A stretch of 64,000 bases of DNA from Hymenobacter sp. BT559 (GTDB lineage: Bacteria > Bacteroidota > Bacteroidia > Cytophagales > Hymenobacteraceae): assembly GCF_016427535.1 (NCBI RefSeq), contig NZ_JAELXV010000010.1, forward strand, positions 38,135 through 102,134. The letters run 5' to 3'. The notes below the pieces were generated by a model. It made no database searches. It was not told the origin of the DNA and saw only the letters and a program-made list of their open reading frames with translations. The position numbers and the translations under genes are program-made. This document shows positions 32,768-42,004 of this stretch, one piece after another. Within the stretch, counting starts at the first letter, position 1; each line of letters begins with the position of its first letter.

Positions 32768-33233
32768 AAAACAGTAGAAGGGGGAAGTAATCAAGGAAGT
32801 AGCCGCCGGGCGGTACCTACCGACTCGCCGAAACGGCGGGCCCCGTTTCCCCTCCAACGCAGAACGGCCCCGCAAGGACGAAAGCAGTAGAAATTACTGC
32901 CTTTCCAGGACCAGCCGCCGACCCGTCGCGTTCGCGGCCCTTCCCCTACTCAGCAGGTGGTCTGAAAAGGCCGGACAGGGGAAGTGTGCCCATCACATGC
33001 AGGTGATTCGCGAGAATGATTGGCGCCGCAGCCAAGCAAGTACCATTTCCAGCAGCCCTCCACGCGCTGGACTAGCCTTCTTTAACGGGAAGCTTAGTTA
33101 CCCACTTTCCCTTTTGCATACCCGCGCAAAACCGAAAAAGCCCTCCCGACCATAGGGGCTGGGAGGGCTTTGAAATCGGGTTAAAACTAACTGGTAGGCT
33201 ATTCTTGGCAGCGAGCGCTACTTGCCAGCCACT
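32768..33233. other. gene-free stretch with direct-repeat copy
   Basis: No gene. 33070-33094 is the second copy of the 25-bp repeat (first at 31800-31824). ATCAC/GTGAT near 32993-33008 is a small inverted repeat. A terminator follows at 33137. Confidence 0.45.
33137..33171 (-). terminator. rho-independent terminator of the cytochrome gene
   Basis: AAAGCCCTCCC (33137-33147) and GGGAGGGCTTT (33161-33171) form an 11-bp stem with a 13-nt loop. On the minus strand the stem is followed by a T run, 60 bp after the cytochrome stop. Confidence 0.8.
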
Positions 33234-34838
33234 TTACTTGCTAGCCGTATCCAAGCTTTTCAGATACGCTACCAACTCGCCACGTTGCGTGGGCGTGACC
33301 ACGTAGAAGGGATGGGGCGACGTCTTGCCGCGCTTAGGGTCGAGCAGCTCGTCGAGGCTATGGACTGAGTCGTCGTGCAAGAACACGGGCTTGCGCGCTA
33401 GGTCGAGCAGCAGGGGGAGGGCGTTGCCGCGGATGCCGCCACCGGGGCTGGCATCGACTACTATCATCTTATCGTCGAAGGTGCCGGGGGCGTTCTGGAT
33501 GGGTGTGAGTGGGGGCTTGCGCTGGGCCAATACTTTGGGCGCATAGCCCGGCCAGATAACGTTCATCGGCACGAGCTTACTCTGCACGGCGATGCCTTGG
33601 TTGGTGTTGTGGCAGTCCGTGCACTTCGCCGAAATGAACAGCGCGCGACCCTGGGCGACCAAGGCCGGGCTGGTCACCACTCCCTTAGGCGCTTGCAGGC
33701 TGTTGACGTAAGCTTGCAGGTCGCGCAGCTTTTGCTCGTCTACGCGCTTACCCGTGGGGGTCGGCGGGTCGCCAGCTTTGCCCTGCAAATGGGCCGTCAC
33801 GTAGGGGTAGCCCGTGACACCCGTGGCGGCCAGCACGCGCTGGTAGCCGGCCAGCATCGAGTCGCCGGCCGTGGCCCCGAGGCCGTGGATAAACTGCCGG
33901 CCGCCGGGCGAAAGCAGGTTGCTCTGGTCAAACAGCGCGGTGTAAACGGTGTTGTTAAAGTCGTTTAAATCGCTGTTCTGACCCGATGAGCCGTAGGGCG
34001 CCGCCAAATCTTGCCGAAAAAAGGGCGTGATGTGTACCGGGTTGCCGTTACCGTCGGGCGAGTCATCGAACATGCCCACCGGGTAGTACTTGGGGTTGCT
34101 GAAATAGGCGTCAAACTCGGCTTCCGTCGAGTTGGGCGTTAGGCCCTTGGGCGCGCGGCCGATGGTGCTGCCATCGGGCCCGACCAACTGGGCAGTGGTG
34201 AAAAAGGCCCGGGTGTTGCCGCAGGTAGCCAGTAATTTGCCGACATTGAGCGAGTGCTGAGTAGGCCCGTCGATGCGCTTGCCGATAGTGCCTTTGCCCG
34301 TGAGTTCATATACCGACTTGTCGGTGACGGCGTGGCACAGGGCGCAGGTCACGCCCACTTTGCCGCCCTTGGGCACCATGCCGATGACGGCGTTGGCCTT
34401 CACCAGCTGGTCCAGGATGCCAGGGTCGTTGAGGTGAGGTGCTTTGGCCGGCGAGTGGTCTGTCTTGACCTCGCTGGCGAGGGTAGCTTTTAAGCTGGCC
34501 GGAATGGCGTCGGCGTCGAAGTTCACGCCAGCTTGCAGCGCTTGCAGCACGGTCAGCTTGGCCGCCTTCATCCCCTGGGGCATGCGGGCCGCGTCGGTCC
34601 AGAAGCCTTCGTCGCCGAAGGTTTCGTAGCGGTACACGTCGCGGCCCGCCTCGATGCTGCCCGCGTGCAGGGCGGTGCTGGTAGCGCCGCTTTGGGTGGT
34701 ATCACCCACGGCCTCGTGGGCGGTGGGCGCTTCGGTGGTGGTGGCGGTCGAGCCACTGCTGTTGCAGGCCACGGCCGCTACGACGGCTAAGCCCGACGCA
34801 AGTAGCGCGGGTACCCGAAAGGGTTGAAGAGTAAACAT
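33234..34838 (-). CDS. di-haem cytochrome c lipoprotein, peroxidase-like
   Basis: 534 residues. The N-terminus has a lipobox-like VAAVAC at Cys25 followed by a Ser/Thr-rich linker. Haem-binding motifs are CALCH (165-169) and CTDCH (near 405), and the second is followed by a C-terminal domain that ends in the GELVAYLKSLD helix usual in cytochrome c folds. It resembles di-haem cytochrome c peroxidase-type proteins, but the substrate is not certain. It appears to stand alone, with its own terminator downstream and no partner gene upstream. Confidence 0.8.
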   Translation of the reverse strand: MFTLQPFRVPALLASGLAVVAAVACNSSGSTATTTEAPTAHEAVGDTTQSGATSTALHAGSIEAGRDVYRYETFGDEGFWTDAARMPQGMKAAKLTVLQALQAGVNFDADAIPASLKATLASEVKTDHSPAKAPHLNDPGILDQLVKANAVIGMVPKGGKVGVTCALCHAVTDKSVYELTGKGTIGKRIDGPTQHSLNVGKLLATCGNTRAFFTTAQLVGPDGSTIGRAPKGLTPNSTEAEFDAYFSNPKYYPVGMFDDSPDGNGNPVHITPFFRQDLAAPYGSSGQNSDLNDFNNTVYTALFDQSNLLSPGGRQFIHGLGATAGDSMLAGYQRVLAATGVTGYPYVTAHLQGKAGDPPTPTGKRVDEQKLRDLQAYVNSLQAPKGVVTSPALVAQGRALFISAKCTDCHNTNQGIAVQSKLVPMNVIWPGYAPKVLAQRKPPLTPIQNAPGTFDDKMIVVDASPGGGIRGNALPLLLDLARKPVFLHDDSVHSLDELLDPKRGKTSPHPFYVVTPTQRGELVAYLKSLDTASK

Positions 34839-34966
34839 CAGGTAGTAGTGGGAGTAGGTTAGTGAACACAGCCCCTAAACCTGAGGAAAAATGGAAACTG
34901 CTTGGTCTAGCTTACGGGAGGATGGGAGGGCGGGTTTGCGGCTCGGTGTCCTAACACGACTGAAAA

Positions 34967-35206
34967 TCACTGTGTTTTGCCAGCCCAGCTGGTCCTAGGG
35001 GGCTGGTGGCCGAGAACGGCGAACAGGCTCTGCGAGACCTGACTAGCCGCCCCGATAGCCTTGATTCGCCCCCGTTCGATGAGCACCGTCTGCCGGCGTA
35101 ACACGGTGTTTTGGTTCAGGGGAACCACGTTTACCGCGGTGATGACCAAGGGAGCCACCGCCTGGGACCAACCCCGTTCACTACGGCTAAGCAGCCCGCT
35201 GGTCAA
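34967..35206 (-). pseudogene. truncated amidohydrolase remnant
   Basis: The frame reads VITAVNVVPLNQNTVLRRQTVLIERGRIKAIGA in overlapping pieces, the N-terminal strand pattern of imidazolonepropionase-like amidohydrolases, then ends after 79 residues. The metal-binding barrel (HxH and onward) is gone. The only start is TTG; the frame is open further upstream with a hydrophobic FLALLTSGLL stretch like a signal peptide, but no ATG. It directly follows the damaged S41 peptidase gene. Confidence 0.6.
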
Positions 35207-35264
35207 CAGGGCAAGGAATAAAATTCGCCTATAGAAAGCTTCTGTACTTGGGGCATTCCGTCAG

Positions 35265-37013
35265 CTATTTTGCTACGGGCAGTGCCTGGGTAATGAGTTC
35301 GACGGCACGGTCGCGCAACTCGTCGTGGCCCGCCCGGAGGCCCGCGCTAGTTGGGCGCACCCGGATATCTGGGCGCAGGCCGACGCGCTCGGTCGCCCGA
35401 CCATCGGGATAGTAGACCCCCAGGCCGCTAAAGCCCGTAGCGAGCCCACCGGGCAGGCTAATGCGTGACACCTTGCCATCCGCCCCGGCCGTGGGACTAC
35501 CAAGTAGGAGGCAGTGAGGGGTAGCCCGCAGCGCCATCGCCGTGTATTCCGCCTGGCTCAGGCTGCCCTCGTTGACCAGCACCACCAGGCGACCGCCATA
35601 GGGCGTACCCGCCTGGGGCAACAGGGTGTCAGCGGGTGTGGCTAGAAAGCGACCGGGATACTGGGGGTCGAACTGCGTATAGGTGGCAAATAGCGTTGGC
35701 TGCTGCAAGAAGTAGCCCGGCAGTTGGCGCGTGACAAACTCGCCTGGATAGCCCCGCAAGTCGATAACAATGCCTTTTGTCTGTGCAAAGGCTTGCACGA
35801 TGCGCGGCAGCTTCGCTTTCTGCACGCGGGCCAGGTCCACGTAGCCCACTTGGGGCGTGAGAAACCGATACATACTATCGGCGGCTGGGGGGCGCACTGG
35901 GGGGACGGTGCCCAGCTTGAAGCGCGGACAGTCTAACCGTAAGGATTTTCCCGCCCGCTCCACTTGTACGCTGACCTGCGATGTATGCCCGTAAAACAGA
36001 TTTTGAGCAATGGTGCGCAGCTGCGCCGCCCGGTTGGAGCCTGGTGTTTCTGGCAGGCGCTGCCGCACTAGTTCCGCGACCGATGTACCGTCGATGTGGG
36101 TGAGCACGTCGCCCGGCTCTAGGGGGGGCGCAGGGGTGAGGCCATCGCGGCGCACGCGAATGACCACTGCTTGGTCGTCGAGGAACTGTAAGGCCGCCGC
36201 TAGGTAGTAGTCGCCGTCTTCTGCTTCCAGCAATGGGTCGCGCAAGGTTGCGTGCCCGTCCTGTAGGCGAGTGCAAAGCGCCAGTACGGCGTGGCGATAG
36301 GCTAACGGAGTAGCTGCCGCCGCGAAGCGGGGCAGCAACTGCGGTAGCGTACTGGCCCACGCTGGCGCGATTCCTATCCGGTAAGGGTAGAAATAGTGGA
36401 CCATATTCCAGTAGCGACAGATGGCCAGTAGCCGTAACCCCGGCGGGGGACAGGCCGGCGCTGCGTAGGCTTCCTCATGGGCAAAGACCGGGTTGCCCGC
36501 CTCGGCCGCGCTTACGTAGTAAGGCGTACCCTGGTAGCGGTTGGCCACGATAAAGGCCAGCTGTTGGCGCAACGCCGCGCTAAAACGGTGGTGGTCCTGG
36601 CTCCAGCGCAGGTCGGGGGCCAAGCCCACGGGCACGGGCGGAGGAGCAGCGCAAGCCGGGCAGACCGGTACCGGCCCTAAGCTGCTGACCCAAGCACTCA
36701 ACATGCGGCTGCGCTCAGCGGTGGCGCGGCAGGCCAGCATCGCAGGTAGCTGACCTAGAAACTCGGCATCCCAGTCGTGCTGGCCCGCCGCCACGGCCGG
36801 ATGAAAGTACTTGAGTAGGCCCCAGACCTGACCTAGGGCGGCCACGTTATCGGCCTGTTGGGGCGTCAAGGCCGCTACCACGGGCATAGACGCAGCCAGC
36901 GCGGTTGCTGCGGACGGGGCTGCCGATGGGGTGGGGGCCGATTGGGCAGAGGTAAGAAAGGCGGCCTAGCTAAGTCCGAGGGTCAGCAGGCAAGAAATAA
37001 AACAACGCATCAT
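35265..37013 (-). pseudogene. S41-family peptidase with an in-frame stop in its signal peptide
   Basis: From ATG 37010 (or 37013) the frame gives MRCFISCLLTLGLS, then TAG (36966-36968), then in the same frame AAFLTSAQSAP and 540 further residues. The stop sits inside an otherwise good signal peptide. The next ATG, at 36887, starts a protein without a signal. The body is an S41 C-terminal-processing-like peptidase: PDZ-like LEPGDVLTHIDGTSV, catalytic Ser region VNEGSLSQAEY and SPTAGADGKV. A single nonsense mutation is the simplest reading; residual activity without export is doubtful. The next gene is a truncated amidohydrolase, so the cluster is decaying. Confidence 0.75.
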
Positions 37014-37502
37014 ACAAAACAAAGGAGAACCGGTAAGGAAACAAGCCCTTTGCAAGAAAACAGGTTGTCGTGGGCTCACTACCTCATTGGAGTGCTATTT
37101 TAGCGACACTATCAGTAGGAGTTTATCGCTGTTACGATTCCAAGAGTGAGTTTATAACAGGCATTATGTTATTGACCAAAAGAGGGAATAACTATTGGCA
37201 CACACCAAACAAATTTCGTCCTTTTGTTCAATTGTCGAACAGCGGGCAAACGTGGGTTGATGCCTCGCGGCTGCCTAGCTGTTATAGGTGATGGGGTTAG
37301 CTCTACAGGAGTCACCCACTACGCCGACGGCCCTGAGCTACCAGCAGTCGCGGGAGGAGGCCGGTCTGGTGACGCAGCTGCTGGGGCGGCAGGTCAACGC
37401 CGCCTTAGCGGCGCTTGCGTAGCCTGCGGGCGGCGCTGGCAGCGAGCAGGCTAGCCTAGGCGGCTCGATTGCCGGTACCTCCCGCGTTCCCCGTCCCGGG
37501 CG
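37014..37502. other. gene-poor stretch
   Basis: No gene recognised. A 43-codon frame at 37291-37422 (SYQQSREEAGLVTQLLGRQV) faintly recalls the acid-basic tail of PD-(D/E)XK nuclease-family transposases and may be a scar of one, but the evidence is thin. Confidence 0.35.
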
Positions 37503-37907
37503 CTAGAGCGGGGCAGTGGCCCAGGCGCGGGCCTCGGCAATCGTGGCGAAAAAGTGGTTGGTTAGCTGGGTGTGCGGAATCACCGTGTCCACCAGCGCCG
37601 TCACCCCCATGCGGTTCATGGCGTCCAGCGACTCGACGGCGGCGAAGCGCCGGCCGCCCAGCTCACTCAGGCCCTTTAACACCAAGTCGCCGCTCCACTG
37701 CAAGTCGGCCTGGCGCAGGGCGCGCAGCTGCCGGTTATCCGCAATCAGGGCCTTGGCCTGGTGCTGGCGCGCCAGGCGCATGAGTTCAACCAGCGATGCC
37801 CGAAAGTCTGCGCTCGGCACGAAGTCCAGCCACTGCAATTCCAGGGTCTGGTGGGTGGTGCGGTGTAGGAGGATGTTGAGGTAGGCGTTACTAAACAGAA
37901 TTTCCAT
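37503..37907 (-). CDS. hypothetical STAS-like protein
   Basis: 134 residues. Begins LFSNAYLNILLHRTTHQTLELQW, has AKALIADNRQLRAL in the middle and a C-terminal HFFATIAEARAWA helix. The alternation of strands and helices fits the SpoIIAA-like STAS family, as do its neighbours at 38088 and 13743. Function unknown. It is divergent from 38088-38519 and upstream of the PAS kinase. Confidence 0.6.
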   Translation of the reverse strand: MEILFSNAYLNILLHRTTHQTLELQWLDFVPSADFRASLVELMRLARQHQAKALIADNRQLRALRQADLQWSGDLVLKGLSELGGRRFAAVESLDAMNRMGVTALVDTVIPHTQLTNHFFATIAEARAWATAPL

Positions 37908-38087
37908 AAGAACTGGTGGGGCAAGGGCGGCAAGTTACGGCGGCTACTTCCGCTGGTCGAACGGACGAAACGGCCTAGTTTTGCCCGCCCAACTTTCGGG
38001 GCGCTGCGGAACGGCTGCTGTCCTGCGGGCAATGGCCGTTCCCCAAGCGCTACCGTATACCGCCCCACATTTTTTTGGCTGGCTGCC

Positions 38088-38519
38088 ATGCGTGAACAGA
38101 TTATCTTAACTACGGCCTACGGAGTGGCCTTTGCGGATGACACCGTGCCCTGCGTGGTGACCCAGTGGCACGGCTTCGCCAACAAGACCGAGTTTGTCGC
38201 CCTGCAAGGCGCGGCCCTGACGTATTTCGAGCAGCATTCTACCCCCGCCAAGCCCTGGGGCTGGGTGGGCGACGTGCGGCAGATGGGCGCCATTCCGGAG
38301 GAAGCGCAGCGCTGGCTGCAAGACGAGTTTAACCCGCGTGCGCTGGCAGCAGGCCTGCGCGTGGTGAGCGTCGTGGTAGCCGAGACCATCTTCGGCAAGA
38401 TTGCCACCCAGCGCTATGTCCAGCAGACGCAAACGCGGGCGGCTACGCTGGGCGTCGCCTACTACGCCTCCCTGGAAGAAGCCAAGGCCGGCGCTCAGCA
38501 AGAGCTGCAAGCTCGGTAG
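38088..38519 (+). CDS. hypothetical STAS-like protein
   Basis: 143 residues. Has TQWHGFANKTEFVALQGAAL, the tryptophan-rich WGWVGDVRQMGAIP and the C-terminal YYASLEEAKAGAQ, a layout shared with the two other small proteins in the window. In the middle-strand position (DVRQM, compare DVRRC at 13743-14174 and DNRQL at 37503-37907) all three keep an Asp followed by Arg two residues later. Function unknown; it lies between its divergent relative and the PAS kinase gene. Confidence 0.6.
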   Translation: MREQIILTTAYGVAFADDTVPCVVTQWHGFANKTEFVALQGAALTYFEQHSTPAKPWGWVGDVRQMGAIPEEAQRWLQDEFNPRALAAGLRVVSVVVAETIFGKIATQRYVQQTQTRAATLGVAYYASLEEAKAGAQQELQAR

Positions 38520-38765
38520 CTCGCTACGGCCCGCTTGGGAGCGGCGTTCCCTGTAGCAGCGGCCGGAGTGAACAAATTAAGTCAGCATCCAGACTTAAGG
38601 CACGTGTTCCCTCAGCCTCTGCCAACTGCTCGCGTCTACCCCTGCTGCGTGCCCGACGCCGCCCTACCGGGTTGTCTAAACCGTACGAGGAGCGGGGCTA
38701 GCTAAGCGGGGACCACTAGTCGAACCCTACCTGCTACCTTCGTAGCTTATCGCTCCCCGGCTTGT

Positions 38766-40811
38766 ATGGCAGATGCTACTTTTTCGCTGCCAGCAGGCTT
38801 GCCAGCAGACCCCGCTCTCTTCTCCACGCTGCTGGATTTGCTGCCGATGGGGGTCATCTACTACACCCCCGTAGTCGATGCCATGGGCACGCTCACCGAC
38901 CTGGCGCTGGCCTACCTCAACCCGGCCGCCCAGCGCCTGGCCCGGCTGCCCGCCCAGCCGGGTACCACCTACCGCCAGCAATTCCCCTCCACCGACGCCA
39001 ACGGCGTCTGGGAGTTTCACCGCCGCAGCTGGCTGGCCCGGGAGCCGGCGCAGTTTCAATTTTACTACGACGTCGATGGCTTCGACAGCTATTTTCGCGT
39101 CACGGCCCAGCGCCTAGGCGAAGGACTCCTGGTGGTCTTTGCCGACACCTGCGACGAGGGCCGCAGCCAGGTAGAGGAAACCTTACTCGCTAGCCAGGCC
39201 CGCGAGCAAGCGGCCCGGGCGGCGGCCGAAGCCCAGCAGGCGGAATTGCGCGCCGTGCTGGAGCAAGCGCCCGTGGCCATTTCCCTGCTACAAGGCCCGG
39301 CGCACGTCATCGAGTTTGCCAATACCCGCATGGCGCAGCTCTGGGGCCGTCCCCTAGCCCAGGTAGTCGGCCAGCCGCACTTTGCGGCGTTGCCCGAGCT
39401 GGGCGGCCAGGGGTTCGAAGCCGTGCTCGACACCGTATTTCGCACGGGCGAGCCGCACTACTTGCTGGAGCAGGTCGTCACGCTTCCCCGCGCCGGGCAG
39501 CCCTGCCAGGGGTATTTTAACATTGTCTATCAGCCGAGCTATAACGGCCAGGGGCAGCGCACGGGCGTTATCACCTCGGCCATTGAAGTTACCGAGCAGG
39601 TAGTGGCCCGCCGCCAGGTCGAGCAGCTGAACCAGGAGTTGGAAAGGCGGGTGGCAGAGCGAACCCAGGCGTTAGCGGACCAGCAGCTGCTGTTGAGTCA
39701 AATCATCGGGCAGGTGCCCGCCGCCATTGCCACGCTCAGCGGCCCGGCGCACCGCTTTTCGTTTTTCAATGACGATTACCAAACCATTGTACACCAACGG
39801 GCGCACCTGGGGCAACCGGTGAGCGAGGCCATCCCGGAGGCGGGCGAGCAGGGCTTTATCGACCTGCTCGACCGGGTGTACGCCACGGGGCAGCCGTACG
39901 TGAGTCGGGCGGTCCCGGTGCAGCTGCTGGCGGGGCCGTCCGGGGAGATGGTCCAGCATTACGTCGATTTAAGCTACCAGGCCCTGCGCAATGAGCGAAA
40001 GCAGGTGACGGGCATTCTCGCCTTCATCGTGGATGTGACGCAGGGAGTGCTCGCCCAGCAGCAGGTGCAGCACCTGAACCAGGCGCTGACAGCCACCAAC
40101 AAGGAGTTGCTCGGCTTGAACACCCAGCTCACGCGCACCAACGTGGACTTGGATAATTTCATTTACACGGCTTCGCACGACCTCAAAGCCCCGATTACCA
40201 ACATCGAGGGCCTGCTGCTGGCCCTGGAGCACGAGCTGCCCGAGGCCGGCCGCACCGGCGACGTGCCCCTGATGCTGACCCTGATGCAGGACGCTATCGA
40301 GCGCTTCCGCCGCACCATCGCCCACCTCACCGACCTGAGCCGCCTGCAAAAAGAGCACACGCCCGCCAACGAGGCCGTGCCGCTGGCAGGCGTGGTGGAG
40401 GACGTGCGCCTCGACCTGACCCCGCTGCTGGTCCAGGGCCAGTTGACGGTGAGCATCCCGGCGGGCTTGACCATCACGTTTGCCGAGAAGAACCTACGCT
40501 CGGTGGTGTACAACCTGCTCAGCAACGCCTTCAAGTACCGCCACCCCGACCGCGCGCCCCAGGTGCAGCTGCGCAGCTGGCAGGCCGACGACTACGCCGT
40601 GCTGGAAGTGCAGGACAACGGCCTGGGGCTGGATTTGGCGCAGGGCCAGCAGCGGCTGTTTGCCATGTTCCAGCGCTTGCATACGCACGTCGAAGGCACG
40701 GGCGTGGGCCTCTACATGGTCAAGCGCATTGTCGAAAACGCGGGGGGCCGCATCGAGGTGACCAGTGAACTGGGGCAAGGCTCCACATTTCGGGTTTATT
40801 TTCAACAGTAA
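38766..40811 (+). CDS. soluble PAS histidine kinase
   Basis: 681 residues. Three PAS domains (~10-125, 150-265, 310-430), a coiled coil near 280-305 (EQLNQELERRVAERTQ), a HisKA dimerisation domain with FIYTASHDLKAPITN (His near 470) and an HATPase_c domain ending in VEGTGVGLYMVKRIVENAGG. No membrane segment is present. A receiver-only response regulator begins 37 bp downstream, and this arrangement resembles the phytochrome-like/rcp pairs, although no bilin-binding GAF domain is present. Confidence 0.88.
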   Translation: MADATFSLPAGLPADPALFSTLLDLLPMGVIYYTPVVDAMGTLTDLALAYLNPAAQRLARLPAQPGTTYRQQFPSTDANGVWEFHRRSWLAREPAQFQFYYDVDGFDSYFRVTAQRLGEGLLVVFADTCDEGRSQVEETLLASQAREQAARAAAEAQQAELRAVLEQAPVAISLLQGPAHVIEFANTRMAQLWGRPLAQVVGQPHFAALPELGGQGFEAVLDTVFRTGEPHYLLEQVVTLPRAGQPCQGYFNIVYQPSYNGQGQRTGVITSAIEVTEQVVARRQVEQLNQELERRVAERTQALADQQLLLSQIIGQVPAAIATLSGPAHRFSFFNDDYQTIVHQRAHLGQPVSEAIPEAGEQGFIDLLDRVYATGQPYVSRAVPVQLLAGPSGEMVQHYVDLSYQALRNERKQVTGILAFIVDVTQGVLAQQQVQHLNQALTATNKELLGLNTQLTRTNVDLDNFIYTASHDLKAPITNIEGLLLALEHELPEAGRTGDVPLMLTLMQDAIERFRRTIAHLTDLSRLQKEHTPANEAVPLAGVVEDVRLDLTPLLVQGQLTVSIPAGLTITFAEKNLRSVVYNLLSNAFKYRHPDRAPQVQLRSWQADDYAVLEVQDNGLGLDLAQGQQRLFAMFQRLHTHVEGTGVGLYMVKRIVENAGGRIEVTSELGQGSTFRVYFQQ

Positions 40812-40848
40812 CCCAGTCAGTCCGCCCCCGCGCCGTATAGGGCTACCG

Positions 40849-41259
40849 ATGAGCAAAATTCCCGCGGTGCTATTGGTGGATGACGACCCTACCACGAACT
40901 TCCTTAATAAAAAGCTGCTGTTGCGCCTCGGCGTGACCGACAACGTCCGCGTGGCCCTCAATGGGCAGGAGGCCTTGCATGAAATGCAGGCGCACTGCCA
41001 GCAGCAGCCGGCGGATTGCCCGGTACTAATTTTTCTGGACATCAACATGCCCGTGATGAACGGTATTCAGTTTCTGGAGGCCTACCAGCAGTTGCCCGTC
41101 GAGCAGCAGCAGGCCGTGGTCGTCGTGATGCTCACCACCTCCGTCAGTTCCCGCGACCAGCAGCTGATCCAGGACATGCCCATCGCCGACTATCTCGACA
41201 AGCCCCTGACGCAGCAGCAAGTGGAGCGCGTGCTGGCGCAACACTTTGCCGGGCAGTAG
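40849..41259 (+). CDS. single-domain response regulator
   Basis: 136 residues from ATG 40849. Receiver only: LLVDDDPTTNFL (acidic pocket at 11-13), phospho-acceptor D64 in FLDINMPVMNG, Thr in VVMLTTSV and K in YLDKPL. It has no output domain, so it must act by protein contact. It lies 37 bp after the PAS kinase gene and is its probable substrate. Confidence 0.92.
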   Translation: MSKIPAVLLVDDDPTTNFLNKKLLLRLGVTDNVRVALNGQEALHEMQAHCQQQPADCPVLIFLDINMPVMNGIQFLEAYQQLPVEQQQAVVVVMLTTSVSSRDQQLIQDMPIADYLDKPLTQQQVERVLAQHFAGQ

Positions 41260-41589
41260 GAGTGGAAGTACAGAGGCAGGCGCAAGATTAAAAAGGCTGG
41301 TCCACCCAGGAGTTTAAAGTTGCTCAAGGGGTAGGTTCCGAAAGGTGCGCCATTCTGATACCCCCTCCCCTACCCCAATAAAGTAGACGAAAAGCCGCTT
41401 TTCAGCGGGTCAAGAAGTGGGTTCCGAAAGTTTTTGGCTTCTGCGTTTGTGAGCCATACTTTTTGAGTCGCAGTTTTGCATGCGCTCAACTAACCATAAA
41501 TTGACATGATAAGGGGGTAGCGCGGATAGAAAAACATCTATTATTCACTTTTTATCCCCCTCCCTTACCCGGCAACTCAGCTCTGACAC
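41260..41589. other. gene-free stretch with short direct repeats
   Basis: 330 bp. GGTTCCGAAAG occurs at 41334-41344 and 41420-41430, each in front of a C-rich run. CCCCCTCCC-type runs recur near 41361 and 41564. No gene is visible. Confidence 0.4.
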
Positions 41590-42000
41590 CTACTTGCCAG
41601 CTGACTTGCCGAGGAGCGCCTTCAGCTTTTTGGCCGCGACCTTCGGGGGCAGTTCCCGACCGGCCTCGGGCTTATCGACCAGATAGGCCTCCAGCGCCTC
41701 CGATAGCAGTTCATTCAAGTCCAGTCCCGCCCAGTACTCGTACTGCCGCACCCGGCGGTACAAGTCCGGGTTAAGCTGGCTGGTAAACACTGCCCGGGCG
41801 GCCGGGGCCGGCCCGTGGGGCTCCATCGGTTGCTCCACCTTGGGCACTGCTCCCGTGCTGGCCAGACCTGAAGCCAGCTGGTCGCCCACCATCGGTGCGG
41901 GGGCCGGCCGGGGAGCCGATACTGCCTCCGGCCCGTAAATCAATTCGTCCGGACTTGTTTGCGGCCGTGCGAGGCTGGCGGCCATATCTGGTTTACCCAT
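41590..42000 (-). CDS. parB: small partition protein, RHH-type centromere binder
   Basis: 136 residues. The first ~85 residues are Pro/Ala-rich and look disordered. FTSQLNPDLYRRVRQYEYW followed by ELLSEALEAYL is a ribbon-helix-helix. It starts 4 bp after the parA stop codon. Like the omega/ParG class of centromere binders, it probably contacts a repeat array, here the octamers at 42851-43002. The symbol denotes the role; there is no classical ParB domain. Confidence 0.65.
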   Translation of the reverse strand: MGKPDMAASLARPQTSPDELIYGPEAVSAPRPAPAPMVGDQLASGLASTGAVPKVEQPMEPHGPAPAARAVFTSQLNPDLYRRVRQYEYWAGLDLNELLSEALEAYLVDKPEAGRELPPKVAAKKLKALLGKSAGK

Positions 42001-42004
42001 CGTG

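Noticed and set aside
37291..37422. 43-codon frame as a transposase tail
   Set aside because: Too short and too weak a likeness for a call.
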